34,150 bases of DNA from JANXQE01 sp035651635 (GTDB lineage: Bacteria > Verrucomicrobiota > Verrucomicrobiia > Limisphaerales > UBA8199), in contig DASRFK010000053.1 of the NCBI GenBank assembly GCA_035651635.1, positions 1 to 34,150 of the forward strand, in the 5' to 3' direction. Under the pieces are notes generated by a model. It ran no database searches. It had not been told where the DNA came from and saw nothing but the letters and a program-made list of their open reading frames with translations. Below, in pieces: positions 32,806 through 34,150 of this stretch (within the stretch, counting starts at the first letter, position 1; each line of letters begins with the position of its first letter). Position numbers and translations under genes: made by a program.

Positions 32806-33333
32806 TTAAGAGCCCAGGCCCAAGCTCTTCAATAGCTTGTCCCCTGCATTGAGAAATTTCACCAGCGCCGAGGCGGGCAACTTGGCCACTTGGGAGTACC
32901 ACGTCGTGGTCGCCTGGAAAAAGCGGTGCAACTCGCGTAACCGTTCCTGAGTGAACTTGTCTTCCTTCTCTTTGGCGGCTTCAGCCAGGCACTCTTCCAA
33001 CATCGCAATGGTCGGATCGATTTCGCGCCGCTTGCGCTCATCCAGCACAACCCGGAACATTTCCCAGACGTCTTTCATCGACTCGAAATGATCCCGTTTG
33101 TCGCCCATCACGTGGACCAGTTTGACGATCCGCCAGCTTTGCAATTCCTTCAGGCTGGTGCTGACGTTCGAACGGGCTACGGCCAGGGTTTCAGCAATTT
33201 CCTCGGCATTAAGCGGTTTCGGGGAGATAAAGAGCAGCGCATGGATTTGGGCGACGGTGCGATTGATGCCCCAGCGGATACCCATCTCGCCCCAATGCAG
33301 GACGAATTTTTGTTGAATGGGGGTGAGGCTCAT
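32806..33333 (-). CDS. GbsR/MarR-family transcriptional regulator
   Basis: A 175-residue protein of the GbsR-like branch of MarR regulators. The N-terminus reads FVLHWGEMGIRWGINRTVAQIHALLFIS. The winged helix continues PLNAEEIAETLAVARSNVSTSLKELQSWRIVKLVHVMGDKRDHF, where the R-SNVS-SLKEL helix is the recognition helix. The C-terminal half is a long helical dimerisation region rich in Glu/Lys. GbsR-type proteins are usually repressors; in Bacillus GbsR senses choline, but relatives regulate many genes and the ligand here is unknown. The start follows a readable promoter with an inverted repeat over the -10 box, consistent with autorepression. Confidence 0.9.
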   Translation of the reverse strand: MSLTPIQQKFVLHWGEMGIRWGINRTVAQIHALLFISPKPLNAEEIAETLAVARSNVSTSLKELQSWRIVKLVHVMGDKRDHFESMKDVWEMFRVVLDERKRREIDPTIAMLEECLAEAAKEKEDKFTQERLRELHRFFQATTTWYSQVAKLPASALVKFLNAGDKLLKSLGLGS

Positions 33334-33341
33334 ATTTCGAT

Positions 33342-33363
33342 AATTTCTGTCACGTCAGAAATT
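33342..33363. promoter_or_regulatory. Inverted-repeat operator over the regulator's -10 box
   Basis: AATTTCTG-TCACGT-CAGAAATT: two perfect 8-bp arms, 9 bp when the flanking T and A are included. It ends 8 bp before the start codon and covers the -10 box, as expected for an autorepression site. Confidence 0.75.
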
Positions 33364-33387
33364 ACACAATGTAGGCGCCTTTGTCAA
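33359..33387 (-). promoter_or_regulatory. Predicted sigma-70 promoter of the GbsR-type gene
   Basis: On the minus strand: -35 TTGACA (33387-33382), a 17-nt spacer and -10 TAATTT (33364-33359). The -35 is the consensus and contains the TGA stop of the permease gene upstream. The -10 is inside the inverted repeat. Confidence 0.75.
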
Positions 33388-34150
33388 ACGCCCTTCTGGT
33401 GGGAGTTTTTCCACAGGAAATAAGCCGGGACACCCGTTAAGACGATCAGCAACCCAGGCCAGGAAGTGTTGGTGCGGTAAAGCAGGAGGACGACAGAAAT
33501 TGCGGTAGCAGCCACAATGTATAACGCGGGGATAATCGGGTAGCCAAACGCGCGGTATGGGCGTTCCGCTTCCGGCCGCTTCCGGCGGAGCACAAATAAG
33601 CCGACGATGGTCAGGACATAAAAAATGAGCACCGCGAAGATGACGTAATCGAGCAAATCGCTATAGAGATTGCCGTACAGCTCAGTGTGCGCAACCGGAT
33701 CGAGCTGAGGATTCCCCGCGGGATCGTGGAGGCGAGTGCGCGGCAGCACCAGCAGACAAGTCCAAATTCCCTGCAGGACCAAACCCATGGCAGGCACGCT
33801 GCGCGCGTTCAGGCGGCCCGTCGATTTAAAAAATAATCCGTCGCGGGCCATGGCGTAGTAAACGCGGGCCCCCGAGAGGATCAGCCCGTTGTCGCAACCG
33901 AAAGTGGAAACCATAATGGCAAGGGCCATCACGACCGGCCCGGCCCCGTGAAACACAGTCGCGATAGCGGCTGTGGCCACGCGATCATCCGGCGCGTGCT
34001 GGATTTGATCGAGCGGGAGCAGGAAAAGGTACGCCACGTTGGCGAGGATATATAAAATCGTTACCAGGCCGGTGCCCGCAGCCAGGGCCATTGGAAGCGT
34101 GCGGCGCGGATTCTTCACCTCGCCCGCAATGAAAGTGACGTTGTTCCAGG
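33384..34150 (-). CDS. APC-family amino-acid permease, 3' part (cut by window edge)
   Basis: The open frame continues to the window's end. The last ~255 residues of an amino acid-polyamine-organocation transporter are present. The first readable residues, NNVTFIAGEVKNPRRTLP, form the conserved loop after TM6 of this family, where most APC permeases read GE.KNPRR.lP. Further spans follow (VTILYILANVAYLFLLP; VVMALAIMVSTFGCDNGLI; GARVYYAMARDGLFF, the family's second conserved loop), then YVIFAVLILYV-like and C-terminal spans. The substrate is probably an amino acid; which one cannot be told. Its stop codon lies inside the -35 box of the next gene. Confidence 0.9.
   Translation of the reverse strand, partial: WNNVTFIAGEVKNPRRTLPMALAAGTGLVTILYILANVAYLFLLPLDQIQHAPDDRVATAAIATVFHGAGPVVMALAIMVSTFGCDNGLILSGARVYYAMARDGLFFKSTGRLNARSVPAMGLVLQGIWTCLLVLPRTRLHDPAGNPQLDPVAHTELYGNLYSDLLDYVIFAVLIFYVLTIVGLFVLRRKRPEAERPYRAFGYPIIPALYIVAATAISVVLLLYRTNTSWPGLLIVLTGVPAYFLWKNSHQKGV

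Overview
The window is GC-rich (clearly above 50 % by eye; not computed) and reads as an ordinary bacterial chromosome with accessory patches. No rRNA, tRNA, CRISPR array or complete insertion sequence was recognised. The gene families point to Verrucomicrobiota, most likely a Pedosphaera/Limisphaerales-type soil or sediment bacterium. These include a PQQ-type propeller beginning with a WPQWRGP motif, a beta-helix protein with the C-terminal domain common in this phylum, a fused transporter/spermidine-synthase protein, coiled-coil outer-membrane porins, and several kinds of dispersed palindromic repeat. The assignment is inference from family content; no marker gene such as 16S is present.

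Left part (1-9.9 kb). The window opens in the last codons of an ISKra4-like transposase, followed by a repeat-bearing spacer. Next come an in-frame fusion of a YdeI/DUF1801 protein with an exported PQQ-like propeller, a GNAT acetyltransferase overlapping a membrane-bound spermidine-synthase-like protein, a 49-residue His/Trp/Asp-rich lipoprotein, an unrecognised 284-residue protein, a secreted beta-helix protein, a YhbY RNA-binding protein and an isocitrate lyase/PEP-mutase family enzyme. Two tandem copies of a 116-118 bp element with inverted ends fill the following gap.

Middle (9.9-21.9 kb). A tightly packed plus-strand operon encodes a LuxE-like acyl-protein synthetase, an MFS transporter, a LuxC-like acyl-CoA reductase and QueD. 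There is no luciferase, so it looks like a fatty-acyl activation/reduction unit of unknown product. Facing it, a long minus-strand run (nadC, birA, coaX, trpA, manC, HAD phosphatase, a deoxyhypusine-synthase-like protein, PfkB kinase) combines cofactor and tryptophan housekeeping genes with a probable sugar-nucleotide branch. Several stop/start overlaps of 4 nt argue for translational coupling.

Right part (21.9-34.15 kb). A structured spacer precedes a block of envelope and redox genes: porin, cupredoxin-like protein, hybrid histidine kinase and di-haem cytochrome c on the plus strand; a second porin coupled to a mono-haem cytochrome c, a thioredoxin-reductase-like flavoprotein and a formate/nitrite-transporter family protein on the minus strand. 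The window ends with an NmrA-like NAD(P)-binding protein, a GbsR/MarR regulator and the 3' part of an APC amino-acid permease.

The regulator's promoter can be read directly: a TTGACA -35 box, a 17-nt spacer and a TAATTT -10 box that is overlapped by a 22-bp inverted repeat. A second copy of that 22-bp site, with the same spacing, lies between the regulator and the NmrA-like gene. This is a concrete, testable autoregulatory circuit. The other points most worth following are the Lux-type operon, the deoxyhypusine-synthase-like gene in a sugar cluster, and the folded leader of the 22.2-kb porin.
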